In this document: positions 63,331-64,000 of the stretch, in pieces
Numbering within the stretch: position 1 is the stretch's first letter
Layout: each line of letters opens with the position of its first letter
NCBI RefSeq assembly: GCF_042648805.1
Contig: NZ_JBHRXZ010000003.1
Coordinates: 62,001 to 126,000 of the forward strand
Direction of reading: 5' to 3'
DNA: 64,000 nucleotides
Source: Azomonas tarimensis
GTDB lineage: Bacteria > Pseudomonadota > Gammaproteobacteria > Pseudomonadales > Pseudomonadaceae
Notes under the pieces: generated by a model
The model's input: only the letters and a program-made list of their open reading frames with translations
Told to the model about the DNA's origin: nothing
Databases searched by the model: none
Translations under genes and position numbers: made by a program

Positions 63331-63867
63331 ATGATCACGACGCCTGCTCCGGCCGATAACCTTCTGGTGCTCGGCAAGATCGTATCGGTGCATGGCATTC
63401 GCGGAGAGGTGAAGATCTATTCTTTCACCGATCCGATTGACAACCTGCTGAATTACCGTCGCTGGACGCTCAAGCGAGGTGACGAGATCCGTCAGGCTGA
63501 AATGCTCCGGGGGCGGGCGCAGGGCAATGTCCTGGTGGCCAAGCTCCGTGGGCTGGATGATCGTGAAGAGGCGCGTACCTTCGCCGACTTCGAGATCTGC
63601 GTGCCGCGGCACGAACTGCCCGAACTGGGCAGGGATGAGTATTACTGGCATCAGCTGGTCGGCCTCAGGGTGATCGATCAGCAGGGTCGGTTGCTCGGCA
63701 AGATCGATCATCTGCTGGAAACCGGCGCCAACGATGTCATGGCGGTCAAGCCCTGCCCGGGCAGCCTTGATGATCGGGAGCGCTTGCTGCCCTACATCGA
63801 TCAGTGCGTGCTGTCGGTGGACCTGGAGTCAGGTGAGATGCGTGTCGACTGGGACGCGGACTTCTGA
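63331..63867 (+). CDS. rimM: Ribosome maturation factor RimM
   Basis: A 178-residue 16S rRNA processing factor that binds S19 and assists 30S head assembly. The RimM beta-barrel domain starts LLVLGKIVSVHGIRGEVKIY, and the PRC-barrel domain contains DEYYWHQLVGLRVIDQQGRL and LETGANDVMAVKP, then LLPYIDQCVLSVDL. The order rpsP-rimM-trmD is conserved in bacteria. trmD begins 10 bases after its stop. Confidence 0.97.
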   Translation: MITTPAPADNLLVLGKIVSVHGIRGEVKIYSFTDPIDNLLNYRRWTLKRGDEIRQAEMLRGRAQGNVLVAKLRGLDDREEARTFADFEICVPRHELPELGRDEYYWHQLVGLRVIDQQGRLLGKIDHLLETGANDVMAVKPCPGSLDDRERLLPYIDQCVLSVDLESGEMRVDWDADF

Positions 63868-63877
63868 GCCGGTTGCG

Positions 63878-64000
63878 ATGCGTATAGAGGTCATCACCCT
63901 GTTTCCCGGCATGTTCGCTGCGATCAGCGAGCATGGGATCACCAGCCGGGCGGTCAAGCAGAACCTGCTTCAGGTCAACTGCCTGAACCCCCGGACCTGG
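63878..64000 (+). CDS. trmD: tRNA (guanine-N1)-methyltransferase TrmD, 5' end only
   Basis: The window ends after 41 codons of this gene. The visible part MRIEVITLFPGMFAAISEHG and the following ITSRAVKQNLLQ is the unmistakable N-terminus of TrmD, which methylates G37 of tRNAs to prevent frameshifting. The continuation lies outside the window; it is expected to be followed by rplS. Confidence 0.95.
   Translation, partial: MRIEVITLFPGMFAAISEHGITSRAVKQNLLQVNCLNPRTW

Overview
The window is a GC-rich chromosomal segment of a gammaproteobacterium of the Pseudomonadaceae (Pseudomonas in the broad sense). The evidence is the gene order: yajQ-mscS-ampG-atl-DUF481-fxsA-groESL-colRS-methyltransferase-inaA, then the imelysin cluster-bifA-sodB, follows the P. 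aeruginosa PA4395-PA4366 order as I remember it. The blocks ompA-like/pta/ackA/slyD/gpx, fumarase/ferredoxin reductase/pykA and nudix/gamma-CA/purT/corB/ccsA/ffh/rpsP/rimM/trmD are also typical of Pseudomonas. A Pseudomonas-type REP doublet lies at 24.4 kb. The species cannot be fixed from this. The sequence contains one assembly gap (115 N at 1477-1591) and ends inside trmD.

Layout. 0-8 kb: housekeeping and envelope genes (YajQ, MscS, AmpG, an alkyltransferase-like protein, a DUF481 outer-membrane protein, FxsA) and the heat-shock groES-groEL operon with a good sigma-32 promoter. 7.7-11.3 kb: the ColRS two-component system with its expected target genes; the intergenic region carries a perfect match to the ColR box as I recall it. 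11.3-16.5 kb: a minus-strand periplasmic iron cluster (IcmP imelysin, di-heme peroxidase-like lipoprotein, second imelysin, DUF1513) with a Fur-like site. 16.5-17.6 kb: decayed remnants of a lemA-GIDE pair. 17.6-20.5 kb: bifA and sodB. 20.7-22.5 kb: small unknown genes and a KGG-repeat stress protein.

22.7-28.3 kb: a complete urate-to-glyoxylate/urea module (puuD, allA, alc, uraD, puuE on minus; uraH and a GntR-type regulator on plus), with TTGTATACAA-type palindromes in the divergent control region. 28.5-35.3 kb: an OmpA-type lipoprotein, a 1217-residue hybrid sensor kinase with degenerate receivers, and a REC-PAS-GGDEF-EAL protein. 35.3-44.5 kb: pta-ackA, slyD, gpx, cysZ, a HopJ/DUF1244 overlapping pair, an orphan sensory-rhodopsin-transducer homologue, folX-folM, a PilZ-like protein and acpH.

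44.6-50.6 kb: a diiron-type metallo-beta-lactamase-fold protein, a cardiolipin-synthase-like PLD, a DJ-1/PfpI protein, a ribbon-helix-helix protein, an NTF2-like protein, a GNAT-nitrilase pair and a small membrane protein. 50.7-54.8 kb: class I fumarase, an iron-sulfur flavoreductase and pyruvate kinase. 54.9-61.3 kb: a lipoprotein, an L,D-transpeptidase, two Nudix enzymes, gamma-carbonic anhydrase, DUF1289, PurT, a CorB-type transporter and a cytochrome c assembly protein. 61.5-64 kb: ffh, then rpsP-rimM-trmD.

Most of the window is ordinary Pseudomonas core genome. No prophage, CRISPR array, insertion sequence, rRNA or tRNA was seen. The least explained items are a ~155-bp imperfect palindrome that fills the whole space between purT and corB, the decayed lemA-GIDE locus, a BifA whose GGDEF letters are intact but whose metal-binding Asp is lost, the degenerate receivers of the hybrid kinase, and the orphan rhodopsin-transducer protein.
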